Source: Conexibacter woesei Iso977N (GTDB lineage: Bacteria; Actinomycetota; Thermoleophilia; Solirubrobacterales; Solirubrobacteraceae). From it: a stretch of 64,000 nt of DNA. Location of the stretch: assembly GCF_000424625.1 (NCBI RefSeq), contig NZ_AUKG01000003.1, positions 310,001-374,000 of the forward strand, given 5' to 3'. The notes under the pieces are model-generated. The model was not told where the DNA came from and did no database searches. It worked only from the letters and a program-made list of their open reading frames with translations. A program made the position numbers and the translations under genes. Of the stretch, positions 9,001 through 17,762 are shown piece by piece (position 1 is the first letter of the stretch; every line of letters starts with the position of its first letter).

Positions 9001-9924
9001 ATGAGCGAACGCTACGCCAGCGAGCTGGTCGTGGTCATGGGCAAGGGCGGAACCGGTCGCACGACCGTGGCCGCCGCGCTGGCGCTGGGCGCCGCACGGC
9101 AGGGCCGGCGGACGATCGTCTGCGAGGTCGGCGGCCAGGCGCAGATCCCGCGCGTGCTGGAACCGGGCGCGCAGGCGGTCGCCGCCGGGACCGTGCGTCA
9201 GGTCGCGCCCGGCCTTTGGGCGACGTCGATCGACCCGGACGCCGCGCTGCGCGAGTGGCTCGAGGCGCAGGTCCCGCGAGCGATCGCCGCGCCGCTGGTG
9301 CGCTCGGGCGCGTTCTCGGCGTTCGTGGGCGCCGCGCCGGGGGCGCGCGAGCTGGTGGCGATCACGAAGGCGTGGGAGCTCGGCGCGGCGAAGCGCTGGC
9401 GGCGCGGGGAGCGTCCGTACGACACCGTCGTGCTCGACGCGCCCGCGTCCGGCCACGGCCTCGGGATGCTGCGCGTGCCGGGCACGTACGCCGGGCTCGC
9501 GCGAATCGGGCCGATCGCGTCGCAGGCGCGGGCCGTCGCCGCGGCGCTCGGCGATCCCGCGCGCACGCGGCTCGTGGCCGTCGCGCTGGCCGCCGAGCTG
9601 CCGGTCAACGAGACGCTCGAGCTCGAGGCGGCGCTGGCCGCGGACCTCGGCCGCGACCTCGACGCGATCGTCGTCAACGGCCTGTGGTCGCGCCGGTTGA
9701 CGACCGCCGAGGCCGGTCGCATCGACGATCTCGACGGCGCCGCGCCGTCGGTCCGCCGGGCCGCGGCGGCCGCGACCGAGGGCGTCCGGACCCAGCAGCG
9801 CCACCTCGCGCGCCTGCGGCGTGACGCCCGCGCGCGGATCGCGACGCTGCCGTTCGTGTTCGGTCCGGAGCTGCGCAGCGAGGACGTCGGCGCGTTCGCC
9901 ACGCGCCTCGCCGCGCTGGGCTAG
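9001..9924 (+). CDS. ArsA-family ATPase
   Basis: A 307-residue P-loop ATPase of the ArsA/GET3-like family. The deviant Walker A is GKGGTGRTT (residues 14-22), followed by the family segments DTVVLDAPASGHGLGML and LPVNETLELE. Actinobacteria often have two such genes in tandem; only one is here. The family handles tail-anchored proteins or arsenite in characterised members. No arsenic genes are nearby, so the role is open. Starts ATG 9001 with no strong Shine-Dalgarno sequence, divergent from the synthase operon. Confidence 0.85.
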   Translation: MSERYASELVVVMGKGGTGRTTVAAALALGAARQGRRTIVCEVGGQAQIPRVLEPGAQAVAAGTVRQVAPGLWATSIDPDAALREWLEAQVPRAIAAPLVRSGAFSAFVGAAPGARELVAITKAWELGAAKRWRRGERPYDTVVLDAPASGHGLGMLRVPGTYAGLARIGPIASQARAVAAALGDPARTRLVAVALAAELPVNETLELEAALAADLGRDLDAIVVNGLWSRRLTTAEAGRIDDLDGAAPSVRRAAAAATEGVRTQQRHLARLRRDARARIATLPFVFGPELRSEDVGAFATRLAALG

Positions 9925-9934
9925 CGGCGCAGGC

Positions 9935-10237
9935 TCACGAGGTGGCGCGCGTCGTCTTCTCGCCTTCACCGGCTTGGCGGGCGACGGCGGCGCGGCCCGG
10001 ATGGCCCTTGGGCAGGTCGTGCTCGGTGATCTCGTCGTGGGCCTCGGCGGTGTCGCCGAGCGGCACGTCGTCGTCGGGCGTCAGCGGCCCGAGCGGCTCC
10101 TTCGAGCCACGGTCGCGCGGCCCGCCGTCATGCTCGGCCTGGCGGTCTTCGGCATACCCGCCGGCGCTCTCGGACTCTGTCCCCGCGCCGTAGATCGGAT
10201 CGTCGCGGTGGTCGTCGTCGCGCTGTTCGCTGTTCAT
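9935..10237 (-). CDS. Small acidic hydrophilic protein
   Basis: A 100-residue protein with no membrane segment and many Asp, Glu, Gly and Pro residues. It contains PLGDTAEAHDEITEHDLPKG, a pattern I associate with small hypothetical actinobacterial proteins. Probably intrinsically disordered. Function unknown. It converges with the ArsA-like gene 10 nt away. Confidence 0.65.
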   Translation of the reverse strand: MNSEQRDDDHRDDPIYGAGTESESAGGYAEDRQAEHDGGPRDRGSKEPLGPLTPDDDVPLGDTAEAHDEITEHDLPKGHPGRAAVARQAGEGEKTTRATS

Positions 10238-10306
10238 GTAGGAGTACCGGCGCCCGGCGCCGTGGAGATCACGCCGTGGTCGGGTGGTGGTCCGGGGCTG
10301 GGCGGC

Positions 10307-10810
10307 TCAGTCGGCGGTCTCGGCGAGCCGGCTGCGGGTCGTGACGGTCGCGTCGATGATGTCCTGGATGAACGCCGCGACGATCCGCAGGTCCTTGGCC
10401 GAGTAGCGCCTCATGGCCTGCTCGTAGGCGGCGCCCAGCGGGCCGAAGAACGCGGCGGCGAGCTCGGAGGCGGCGGGCTGGAGCTCCACGGTCGTGCGGC
10501 GCCGGTCGGTGGGGTCGGGGCGCCGGACGATGTGGCCGGCGTGCTCGAGGCGGTCCAGCAGCGCGGTGGTGGCGGGACGGCTGAGGTGCAGGGTGCCGGC
10601 CAGCGCCGCGGGGCCGAGCGGCGCGTCGGCCGCTGCGGCCTGGGCGATCGCGGCCAGCGCGGCGACGTCGGTCTGGTGCAGGCCGTGGCGCTCTCCGAAG
10701 ACCGCGGAGAAGCGGATCGCCTCCTCGGATTGCTGGCGCAGGAGCTGCAGAAGGGCCGGGTGATCGGCGTCGTTGGCGCGTGCGGGCACCCGTGAAGTGT
10801 CGTCGTTCAT
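10307..10810 (-). CDS. MarR-family transcriptional regulator
   Basis: A 167-residue winged-helix regulator. The recognition region is LGPAALAGTLHLSRPATTALLDRLEHAGH with the wing RRPDPTDRRRTTVEL (about residues 65-110), both typical of MarR. It is divergent from the MMPL exporter, and the 52-bp gap holds a near-perfect palindrome at 10839-10857. It therefore probably represses both genes and releases on binding a small ligand exported by the pump. Confidence 0.9.
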   Translation of the reverse strand: MNDDTSRVPARANDADHPALLQLLRQQSEEAIRFSAVFGERHGLHQTDVAALAAIAQAAAADAPLGPAALAGTLHLSRPATTALLDRLEHAGHIVRRPDPTDRRRTTVELQPAASELAAAFFGPLGAAYEQAMRRYSAKDLRIVAAFIQDIIDATVTTRSRLAETAD

Positions 10811-10838
10811 GCTGGCGCGTGGAAGTTCGAAGGTAGAA

Positions 10839-10857
10839 TAGTTCTATGGTAGAACTA
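10839..10857. promoter_or_regulatory. MarR operator palindrome
   Basis: Perfect 8-bp arms TAGTTCTA and TAGAACTA around a 3-bp TGG spacer, flanked by AGGTAGAA and CCT. It lies between the divergent MarR and MMPL genes, only 5 bp before the MMPL start codon, and is A/T-rich in a very G/C-rich region. Confidence 0.75.
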
Positions 10858-10862
10858 CCTGG

Positions 10863-12980
10863 ATGCTCCAGTCCAGCCGCATGTCGCTGCCCGCACCGCT
10901 CGCCGCCGTGGTGGCCGCTCTGACCGGGAGGCGCAGCAAGCTGATCCCGCTGGGGGTCGGGATCGTGGTCTCGGCGATCCTGCTCGGGCTGGGTGGTGCG
11001 GCGGCGTCGAGCGACGACCCGACGTCCGGCATGCCGTCGGGCGCGGAGTCGACCGCGGTCGTGCGGCTCCAGGAGCGCCTGCCGCAGGCGCGCCAGCAGC
11101 CGGCGATCGTGGTCTACAGCCGCTCCGACGGTGCGCTGGGTGGGGCTGAGCGCAGGAAGATCGACCAGGATCGCCGCGCGCTCGCGAGGATCGCCGAGGG
11201 CGGGAAGGTCGCCGCCCCGGTCTTCGCGCCGGGCGACAGGGCGGCGCTGCTGAGCGTCCCGTTGCCCTCGGTGCCCAGCGGGGCCGACGGCCCGGCCGCC
11301 GATCGCCTGAACCAGCAGGTCAAGGCGATCCGCAGGCAGGTCACCGACGACCTGCCCGACGGTGCGCGCGCCCAGGTCACCGGCCCGGCCGGCTTCCAGG
11401 TCGACCTCGCCAACGTCTTCGACGGCGCCGACGGCCTGCTGCTGGGGGTGACCGCGCTGGTCGTCGCGTTGTTGTTGTTGATCACCTACCGCAGCCCGTG
11501 GCTGTGGCTGGTGCCGCTGACCGTCATCGCGCTCGCCGACCGCGTGGTCTCCGCGCTGCTGGCGATCCTCAGCCGTGAGGCCGGCCTGGTCGCCGACGGC
11601 GCCACCACCGGCATCGTCTCGGTCCTGGTCTTCGGGGCGGGCACGAACTACGCACTGCTGCTGATCGCTCGCTATCGCGAAGAGCTGCGCCGCCACGAGG
11701 AGCGCCACGAGGCGATGCGCGCCGCGCTCGGGCACGCCGCGCCGGCGATCCTGGCCAGCTCGAGCACGGTGGCGCTGAGCCTGTCGACGCTGGCGCTCGC
11801 CCACCTGCCCTTCGATCGCAACATCGGCCTGGCCGGCGCGCTGGGCATCGTCACCGCCGTCGTCTTCGTCCTCGGCCTGCTGCCGCCTGCGCTGCTGCTC
11901 TTCGGCCGCAGGCTGTTCTGGCCGCTGGTCCCGGAGTACGGCGATCCCGACCCGGCGCGCACCGGCTTCTGGGCCCGGATCGGCACGGCGGTCACGGGCC
12001 GGCCGGTGCCCGTCACGATCGCCAGCGTCGCGCTGCTCGTCGTGCTCGCCCTCGGCAGCATCGGCGCGAGCACCGGGCTGTCGCAGTCCCAGCAGCTGCG
12101 CGACCGTCCCGACTCGGTGCGCGGGCAGGAGACGATCGCCCGCACGTTCGGCCCCGGCTCCAGCGAGCCGGCGGCGATCGTCGTCCGGGCCGACGCCGTC
12201 CAGGACGTGACGCGCGTCGCGCGCCAGACGCCGGGCGTCGCCCGGGTCAGCCCCGGCGCCCAGGGCGGCGGGCTGGCGCAGCTCGACGCCCAGCTGAAGG
12301 CCGAGCCGGGCAGTGCCGCGGCGTTCTCCACCATCAAGGACCTGCGCCATCGCCTCGGCGCCGCTCCCGGCGACGGCAGGGTCGGCGGCCAGGACGCGTC
12401 GGACCTCGACAAGAAGGACGCCGCCGCGGCCGATCGCCTGCTGATCGTCCCGCTCGTCCTGGCCGTGGTCCTGCTGGTGCTCGTCGCGCTGCTGCGCTCG
12501 ATCGTCGCCGCCGTGCTCCTGACGCTGTCGAACATCATCAGCTGGGCCGCGGCGCTCGGCGCCTCCACGTGGGCGTTCGACCACGTCTTCGGCTTCCCCG
12601 GGATCGATCTGCCCGTGCCATTGTTGAGCTTCCTGTTCCTGGTGGCCTTGGGCGTGGACTACAACATCTTCCTCATCACCCGCACGCGGGAGGAGGCCCG
12701 GACCGAGTCCACGCGCGGGTCGGTCGTCACCGCCCTGGCGAGCACCGGCGGCGTGATCACCAGCGCCGGGATCCTGCTCGCCGCGGTCTTCACCGTGCTC
12801 GGCGTCCTGCCGATCATCACGCTGACCCAGCTGGGGATCGTCGTCGGCTTCGGCATCCTCCTGGACACCCTGCTCGTCCGCACCGTGCTGGTGCCGGCGA
12901 TGGTCACCCTCGTCGGGCACCGGTTCTGGTGGCCAAGCTCGCCCCGGGTCGGCGTTGCAGTTGAGGGCGCGGAGCGCTGA
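10863..12980 (+). CDS. MMPL-family RND transporter
   Basis: A 705-residue inner-membrane exporter of the MMPL/SSD group, proton-driven, exporting lipids or drugs. It has the two-repeat architecture: a helix at about 25-45, a periplasmic loop, five clustered helices at about 190-360, then the second repeat with its loop and helices at about 550-690. Repeat signatures GAGTNYALLLIARYREEL and LGVDYNIFLITRTREEA are present in the respective halves. Start ATG 10863 sits 5 bp from the MarR operator with no Shine-Dalgarno sequence, so the mRNA may be leaderless; ATG 10881 is an alternative. Confidence 0.9.
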   Translation: MLQSSRMSLPAPLAAVVAALTGRRSKLIPLGVGIVVSAILLGLGGAAASSDDPTSGMPSGAESTAVVRLQERLPQARQQPAIVVYSRSDGALGGAERRKIDQDRRALARIAEGGKVAAPVFAPGDRAALLSVPLPSVPSGADGPAADRLNQQVKAIRRQVTDDLPDGARAQVTGPAGFQVDLANVFDGADGLLLGVTALVVALLLLITYRSPWLWLVPLTVIALADRVVSALLAILSREAGLVADGATTGIVSVLVFGAGTNYALLLIARYREELRRHEERHEAMRAALGHAAPAILASSSTVALSLSTLALAHLPFDRNIGLAGALGIVTAVVFVLGLLPPALLLFGRRLFWPLVPEYGDPDPARTGFWARIGTAVTGRPVPVTIASVALLVVLALGSIGASTGLSQSQQLRDRPDSVRGQETIARTFGPGSSEPAAIVVRADAVQDVTRVARQTPGVARVSPGAQGGGLAQLDAQLKAEPGSAAAFSTIKDLRHRLGAAPGDGRVGGQDASDLDKKDAAAADRLLIVPLVLAVVLLVLVALLRSIVAAVLLTLSNIISWAAALGASTWAFDHVFGFPGIDLPVPLLSFLFLVALGVDYNIFLITRTREEARTESTRGSVVTALASTGGVITSAGILLAAVFTVLGVLPIITLTQLGIVVGFGILLDTLLVRTVLVPAMVTLVGHRFWWPSSPRVGVAVEGAER

Positions 12981-13004
12981 TGATCACCCAGCGGTCAACC
13001 GTGC

Positions 13005-13523
13005 GTGGCCGGTGGCTATAGCGCGGGGCAGGCCGGGCTCGGGAACCTGCCGCTGGCCGTCGGCACGATGATCGGCGGTGGTCTGTCCGGGGCGGTGCTG
13101 GCCGAACGCGTCGGGCGCCCGGTCCTGCAGGTCGGCGCGCTCGTCCAGCTCGCCGGCGCCGCGGCGATCTGGATCGGGCTCGACCGCGACGGCGCCTTCT
13201 CGATCTGGTCGCTCGTGCCCGGCGCCGTGCTCTCCGGGATCGGCGCGGGCCTCGTCATCGCGGCGCTGTTCACCTTCATCCTGGCCGCCGTCGACGACGA
13301 CGAGGTCGGCTCAGCCTCCGGCGTGCTCTCCGCCGTCCAGTCGATCGGCGGCTCGGTCGGCGTCGCGGCCGTCGGCTCGGCCTTCTTCGGCGCGATCAAG
13401 ACCGGCACCGCCACCGCCGGCTACCACCACGCCCTCCTCATCCAAGCCCCACTGCTCCTAGCCTTCCTCGCCCTCACGTTCCTGCTGCCCCGCAAGGCCC
13501 GCGAGGACGAGTTCGCCGAGTGA
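13005..13523 (+). pseudogene. C-terminal remnant of an MFS drug transporter
   Basis: The frame encodes about 172 residues matching only the last four to five helices of a 14-helix DHA2/EmrB-type transporter (GYSAGQAGLGNLPLAVGT, then VGSASGVLSAVQSIGGSVG). The open frame begins right after a TGA at 12981-12983, has only a GTG without ribosome site, and lacks roughly 300 N-terminal residues. I read it as a truncated pseudogene next to the MMPL gene, not a working transporter. Confidence 0.7.
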
Positions 13524-13560
13524 GCCGCTGCGTCCCCGCGACGCGCGGCCCCGGAACGAC

Positions 13561-13586
13561 GGAAGCCCCGCATCTGCGGGGCTTCC
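13561..13586. terminator. Strong hairpin terminator at the island's left edge
   Basis: A perfect 12-bp stem (GGAAGCCCCGCA / TGCGGGGCTTCC) with a 2-nt loop. The same kind of hairpin follows the intact tRNA-Val at 23653-23675. This copy was probably the original tRNA-Val terminator, separated from its gene by the insertion. Confidence 0.7.
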
Positions 13587-13591
13587 GGATG

Positions 13592-13635
13592 ATGGGCGCG
13601 GCGGGTTTCGAACCTGCGACCTCTCGCGTGTGAAG
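13592..13635. repeat. attL: duplicated 3' end of tRNA-Val
   Basis: These 44 bp are identical to 23682-23725, the 3' part of tRNA-Val (acceptor, T arm and part of the anticodon arm, minus strand). Similarity continues imperfectly leftward through the hairpin. No D arm or 5' half follows, so this is an attachment-site copy and not a tRNA gene. Confidence 0.85.
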
Positions 13636-13741
13636 AGGGGGCAGGCGCCTGCGTTGTACTGCGTTCTGCCTCTCAGGCCTGAGAACAGTGGGGATTGGGG
13701 GTGCGCCGGTGATGTCCTGCTGCGCGCTGATGCGGTCCGTT

Positions 13742-13759
13742 GCTTCCAAATTGCTTCCA
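13742..13759. repeat. Left copy of an 18-bp subterminal repeat
   Basis: GCTTCCAAATTGCTTCCA occurs here, about 105 bp inside the left att core, and again at 23591-23608, about 75 bp inside the right att core, in the same orientation. It contains two GCTTCCA units. It could be an integrase arm-type site, or a remnant of the integrase C-terminal codons; I cannot separate these. Confidence 0.6.
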
Positions 13760-13813
13760 CGCCTGGTCTGCGAGTGGCAGTTGTCGTCTTGGTCCGCCAT
13801 GCTGCCGAGGTAG

Positions 13814-14951
13814 ATGCATCGGGTCCTCTCTGATGGCCGGATTGCCGAGACCGCGCGCCGCGGACCCGGCACGCTACGGGTCCTTCGCGAGAAGTTCCTT
13901 CTGCCCGGCTCGCCGGACCCCGCCGGGTTCGCGAATGCGCTCATCAGCCACGCGGTGATCGTTCGCGAGTTCGACACCGACGAAGCGGTCCTACGCGGCC
14001 GCCACCTCACCTACGCCGAGGCTGCGTCGCTGTCTGAAGCGGATCGCGCGGTGATGTTGACCATGCTTGCGGAGACATCCGGAGTCCCAGCGGCGGACGC
14101 TGCGCAGATCACAACGAGCGACGCGCTCGCGCGGGCGTTGGAGCGTCACGAGGTCTTCCGCGAACAAGAACCCGCACAAGGCTTCTTTGGGTTCGTGCGG
14201 TCGCTCTTCGATGGCTCTGAGAGCCTGAACGCACGTGTCCACCATGCCGTGGGTGGGGCAGACATCGTTGATGTCGTCAGCGCCGTAGGCGAGACCGTCG
14301 AGGAGACCCTCAGGGATCTCCGGCGCGAGCTTGACGACCTCGCGCAGCGGCCCGAGTTCTTCGTTCTGAGAGACCTCCCCGTCTCGACTGTCCGGATGCT
14401 GATGCACGAGCGTCCGATAGACATCGAGCCGCTCGTTGCCGCGTGCGTGATGAACGACAAACTCGCTCGTCGGTCTCGCGTCAGAGGCGGTCGCGAGCGC
14501 TCCTCACCTGGGCGGACCTCAACGGGAGGACCTCGCCCGCGGCTTTGCCGGGGTCCAGCGTGGCGATGTGTACGCCTGCCGTCATCTACTTGCCGGTCTC
14601 GAAGGAGCGTTGTGGCCGACCGCCAGTCAAGCGGGCGTCATCAACGCGGAGCGCCAGCTCGTCAACTCCAAGCGGCCGCCGGGGTTGCATGCGAAAGGCG
14701 TCAACGTCCTTCTGCGGCCAGATGGTGGCTTGGAGGTCGGTACCAGCTTCAGCATCTTCCTGCTCGCAGGAGTCTTCAACGACACCGGCAACGACATCCG
14801 GCACGGACGCGCCGAGAGCGGCCACACGTCCCACACGCTGTGGTCGTACATCGGCGTCCTTGGCTGGCTCGACCGCTTCGCCGGGACGGCACTCATGCGG
14901 CGCGTTCGCGAGCGCCTCCACGACGAACTCCGGAAGCCGTCAGGGGGCTAG
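13814..14951 (+). pseudogene. Unknown island gene split by a +1 frame break
   Basis: Two codon-like frames join at about 14453-14465. The first, from ATG 13814, encodes about 215 residues ending in VAACVMND; the second continues one base later as SLVGLASEAVASAPHLGG and ends at the TAG at 14949-14951, for about 378 residues in total. The C-terminal part contains NDIRHGRAESGH, which holds an Rx4H spacing as in HEPN nucleases, but this is weak. I do not recognise the family. The break could be a mutation or a sequencing error in a short A run; nothing resembles a classical slippery site. Confidence 0.6.
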
Positions 14952-15266
14952 GTCGGAGGAAGTTGGGGCATGACGCAGTGCCGTGCGACTCCCGCTCCGA
15001 GATCTCGCACGGCCACGCGGATGAGACACCTAAAGTCCAGGCGGCCGATGGCCGCAGCGTAGAGACTCCGGCAGTAGTCACCGGTTCTCAACGCGAGACG
15101 CTCGAATTCTGGCGTGCGCGGACGCCTTCATCGTGCAGCTCGGTTCAGCCGGAGTGGTCGCCAGAGCCGGCGACGCGTTGGGTGGAGGCGGGGCAGAACG
15201 ACGAGGAGATGAAGCGGCGGAGCGCGGACGCTGACGAACGACCGCCCCGAGCGCAAGACTCCGCGT
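14952..15266. other. Island intergenic stretch without recognisable gene
   Basis: About 315 bp between the unknown split gene and the YaaC-like gene. Frames on both strands are antisense shadows with no family resemblance. A promoter for the YaaC-like gene presumably lies here, but I see no clear boxes. Confidence 0.4.
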
Positions 15267-16364
15267 GTGACTTCGCTTACACCGGCTCAGGCTTACCGTC
15301 TGGATATTCGCAAGACTCGTGCAGTCAAGCCAGGTCGGGCCGGTGAGGATCCAGAGCGTGGTGTCTTGTACTCGGCGGCGCTTCGACAGTTCGAGGATCT
15401 CCTGACATCTTCGGAGGCTGCGGGACACGCAGGACGCCCTGTCCCGCTGTTCTACGCGCTGAGCCAGGCCGGCCGCGCGCTTGTGGCGGCTTTTGGCGAT
15501 ACCCCAATCGTCAACGGTCACGGTCTCGGCGAGCATCGCAGCGGCGACGCAACCGTTGGACTACTCGATCGCCGGATTCGCCGAGTTGCCACCAAACATG
15601 GTGATGATGCGTTTGGCGCTGTCGCCGCGGCGCTCGGCTCTCCCGCATTCACCGGCTCCGCGTCGCTCGGCTCGATCTGGACTTCCACACCCGGGGCGAG
15701 TGATCTCCTCGACCATGACCTAGACAGCTCTTGGTGTCCCCCACTGCTGGCGTGCCTTGGAGTCCACGATAAGCGGGTCGGCATGTCGCTTTATTCGACC
15801 GCTCGTCGGCCGCGCAGATCGGTGGACCCTAAGGAGATAAGTGGTTCTCGTTATCCGCGCGTTCCCGACGCGGCCAGCATCGATGATTCTTGGGGCTTCG
15901 GCCACTTCGAGAATGTGAAGCACGTTGCGACCGCGTCCTGGGATCCTGCCGGCAACCAAGTCGAAGATGAGCTAAGAGGGCGGCTGTCGCGGACCCGGGG
16001 TGACCTGTATGACGACGCCTTGCTGCTCTCGTCGGTGAATGAGGACAGCGATGCGATGCACCCGCTGATGTCGTGGTGGGCGTTGCTATTCGCCCTTTCC
16101 ATCTTCGCTCGATACCACCCGACGCTTTGGGTTAGCTCGCTTGATCCGGACCGCTCACGACTCGCCGTGCCCATACAAGCGCTGCTTGATGTCGCACCGG
16201 ATGCCGTCGCCGCGCTCGTGTGGGAAGCCGTCTTCCCGGAGAAGCCGAAATCGCTGCCGATCCTCACGTCGTACTGGTCACGGCTCTCCGCCGAGGAACT
16301 CGCCGAATTCGATCGAGTTCGGAGTAAGCGTGGCGACGATTTTTGCGCCCTGAGAACGACTTGA
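15267..16364 (+). CDS. YaaC-like protein
   Basis: A 365-residue soluble protein resembling the YaaC family. Signs are the N-terminal helix SAALRQFEDLL, the conserved PLFYALSQAGRALVAAF (about residues 64-80), the short VNGHGLGEH segment, and the C-terminal MSWWALLFALSIFARYHP (about residues 260-280), all in family order. The function of YaaC is not established; actinobacterial versions occur in variable regions. GTG 15267 is the start because homologous N-termini begin a short distance before the conserved helix. It is the only cargo gene besides the RHS gene and its neighbour that appears intact. Confidence 0.65.
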   Translation: MTSLTPAQAYRLDIRKTRAVKPGRAGEDPERGVLYSAALRQFEDLLTSSEAAGHAGRPVPLFYALSQAGRALVAAFGDTPIVNGHGLGEHRSGDATVGLLDRRIRRVATKHGDDAFGAVAAALGSPAFTGSASLGSIWTSTPGASDLLDHDLDSSWCPPLLACLGVHDKRVGMSLYSTARRPRRSVDPKEISGSRYPRVPDAASIDDSWGFGHFENVKHVATASWDPAGNQVEDELRGRLSRTRGDLYDDALLLSSVNEDSDAMHPLMSWWALLFALSIFARYHPTLWVSSLDPDRSRLAVPIQALLDVAPDAVAALVWEAVFPEKPKSLPILTSYWSRLSAEELAEFDRVRSKRGDDFCALRTT

Positions 16365-16590
16365 CCCGGTGTCTGCGGCGGTGGCGGTGCGCCACCGCAT
16401 TGGCTCATCCCACGCGATCAATCCGGACCATCCACCCGCTGTGTCTGTGCTCCAGGAGCCGCGAGTCTCAGCTGGACGCCAGTAGTCATCGTCGGTCGGC
16501 GCTCTCGATGCGGGTGACCCGGAGCTCCTAATAGGAGCGACTAGCCGCGAAGCGACGGGCGCGAGACTTCCGATGCTCTGAGTCGTCGAA

Positions 16591-17762
16591 TCAGCTTGAT
16601 GGTGCGATGGGGAGCGGCCAGTTGCGATGGTGGCGTTGCATCAGCCGTTCGGTTTGGCGTGGTCCGAAGCCGAGCTCGCGGAGCAGGCACGCTTGCATGA
16701 GCGCGTGGGCGTGGCGGGTGGTGTCGAGGATCGCTGCCTCGGTGTCGGAGTGGAGGTAGTGGTTGGAGTTGAGGTGCGAGAAGTAGTCGCGGGTGGCGCC
16801 GACCAATGCGAGGGTCCTGTTTGTACAGCCGTGGGCGCTGACGTTCACGGCTGCGTAGTCGCGCATGAGGCGGAAGTCTTTCTTCCCAAAGCGGGCGCGG
16901 CAGTAGCCCTCCATCGCTGCGTGGAGTGTCAGGAACCGCGACGAGGAGTACGTCGAGCCTTGGACGATGTGATCCGCAAAGACGCCTACAGCGGGCCAGA
17001 CGTCCTGGTGGAGCTTCCACCATCGCGTCAGCATCGCGGATACGGAGGAGCGCTCCTTGGCTAGGAGCAGGAAACCGCGTCGCGGCCGCGCTTCTGCCGC
17101 GTATCGAGGGCCGCTGCGTAGGAGCTCGATGCGCTCGGTGGTTCCGGGATTCAGGAGGATCTCTTCGGTCACGCTGTCGAGGCGGTCGGCAGCGAAGGCG
17201 GAGAGCGACACCAGCGGGATCGCGTAGCGCGAATACAAGACGCTGGCGGTTGCACGACGCCGGAGGTTGAGGACGAGCCGTTGCCCGGTAGTTACCGACC
17301 ATGATGGTGGCCCAGATGGACCGAAGTCGGCAAACCCGGAAATGGTGGCCACGGCTCGCGGTAGGTTCAACTTGACGGGCGCAGGGCGGCGCCACAGCAT
17401 CCCTCTCGGGTCGTCTGGCGCACCGGGACGCACAGTCTCTAGACCTGTGTTGCCGATCCATTCTGCGAGGTTGATGGTGGAGTAGATCGCGCGTGCCCAG
17501 CGGGTTGTTTCGTCGACGTGGGCACCGAGCCCGAGCGTCCCGGCACTGAACGTTGTCGGTCGGTTGCCGAGAGCGACGCTGCGTGTCATGGCGTCCAAGA
17601 GCGTCACGTCGTCGCGGCCGTCGATGAGGCCGTGGATCACGTGACGTGACCCGAAGTCACTCGGCCAGCCCCGCGTGTCGCCGATCAGTTCGAGTCTTGG
17701 GTCCAGGTCAGCGTGCCTGCTACGACGAGGTCGCTGTTCGCCGGCGCGAACTCTCCGCGCAT
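16591..17762 (-). pseudogene. ApeA-like anti-phage HEPN gene with N-terminal frame break
   Basis: The main frame (16591-17640) gives 349 residues. Its N-terminal part reads like the ApeA N-terminal domain (HGLIDGRDDVTLLDAM). Its C-terminal part reads like an ApeA HEPN domain with the Rx4-6H motif in ATRDYFSH (near residue 283). Upstream, another frame from ATG 17762, preceded by GGAGAGG, encodes MRGEFAPANSDLVVAGTLTW, exactly the expected domain start. It is joined to LELIGDTRGW by a one-base shift near 17695-17715. ApeA proteins are abortive-infection nucleases. Broken here, unless the base is a sequencing error. Confidence 0.6.

Noticed and set aside
13592-13660. Second tRNA gene at the left island edge
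   Set aside because: Only the 3' half of tRNA-Val is present; the D arm and 5' acceptor strand are missing. It is an attachment-site duplication.
13474-14010. 178-residue minus-strand frame at the left island end
   Set aside because: Its first half is antisense of the unknown gene. A short stretch around 13690-13830 could be the tail of an older integrase, but there is too little to call.
14440-14470. Programmed frameshift in the unknown island gene
   Set aside because: No heptameric slippery sequence or following stem is evident. Three other island genes also have one-base breaks, so decay or sequencing error is more likely.
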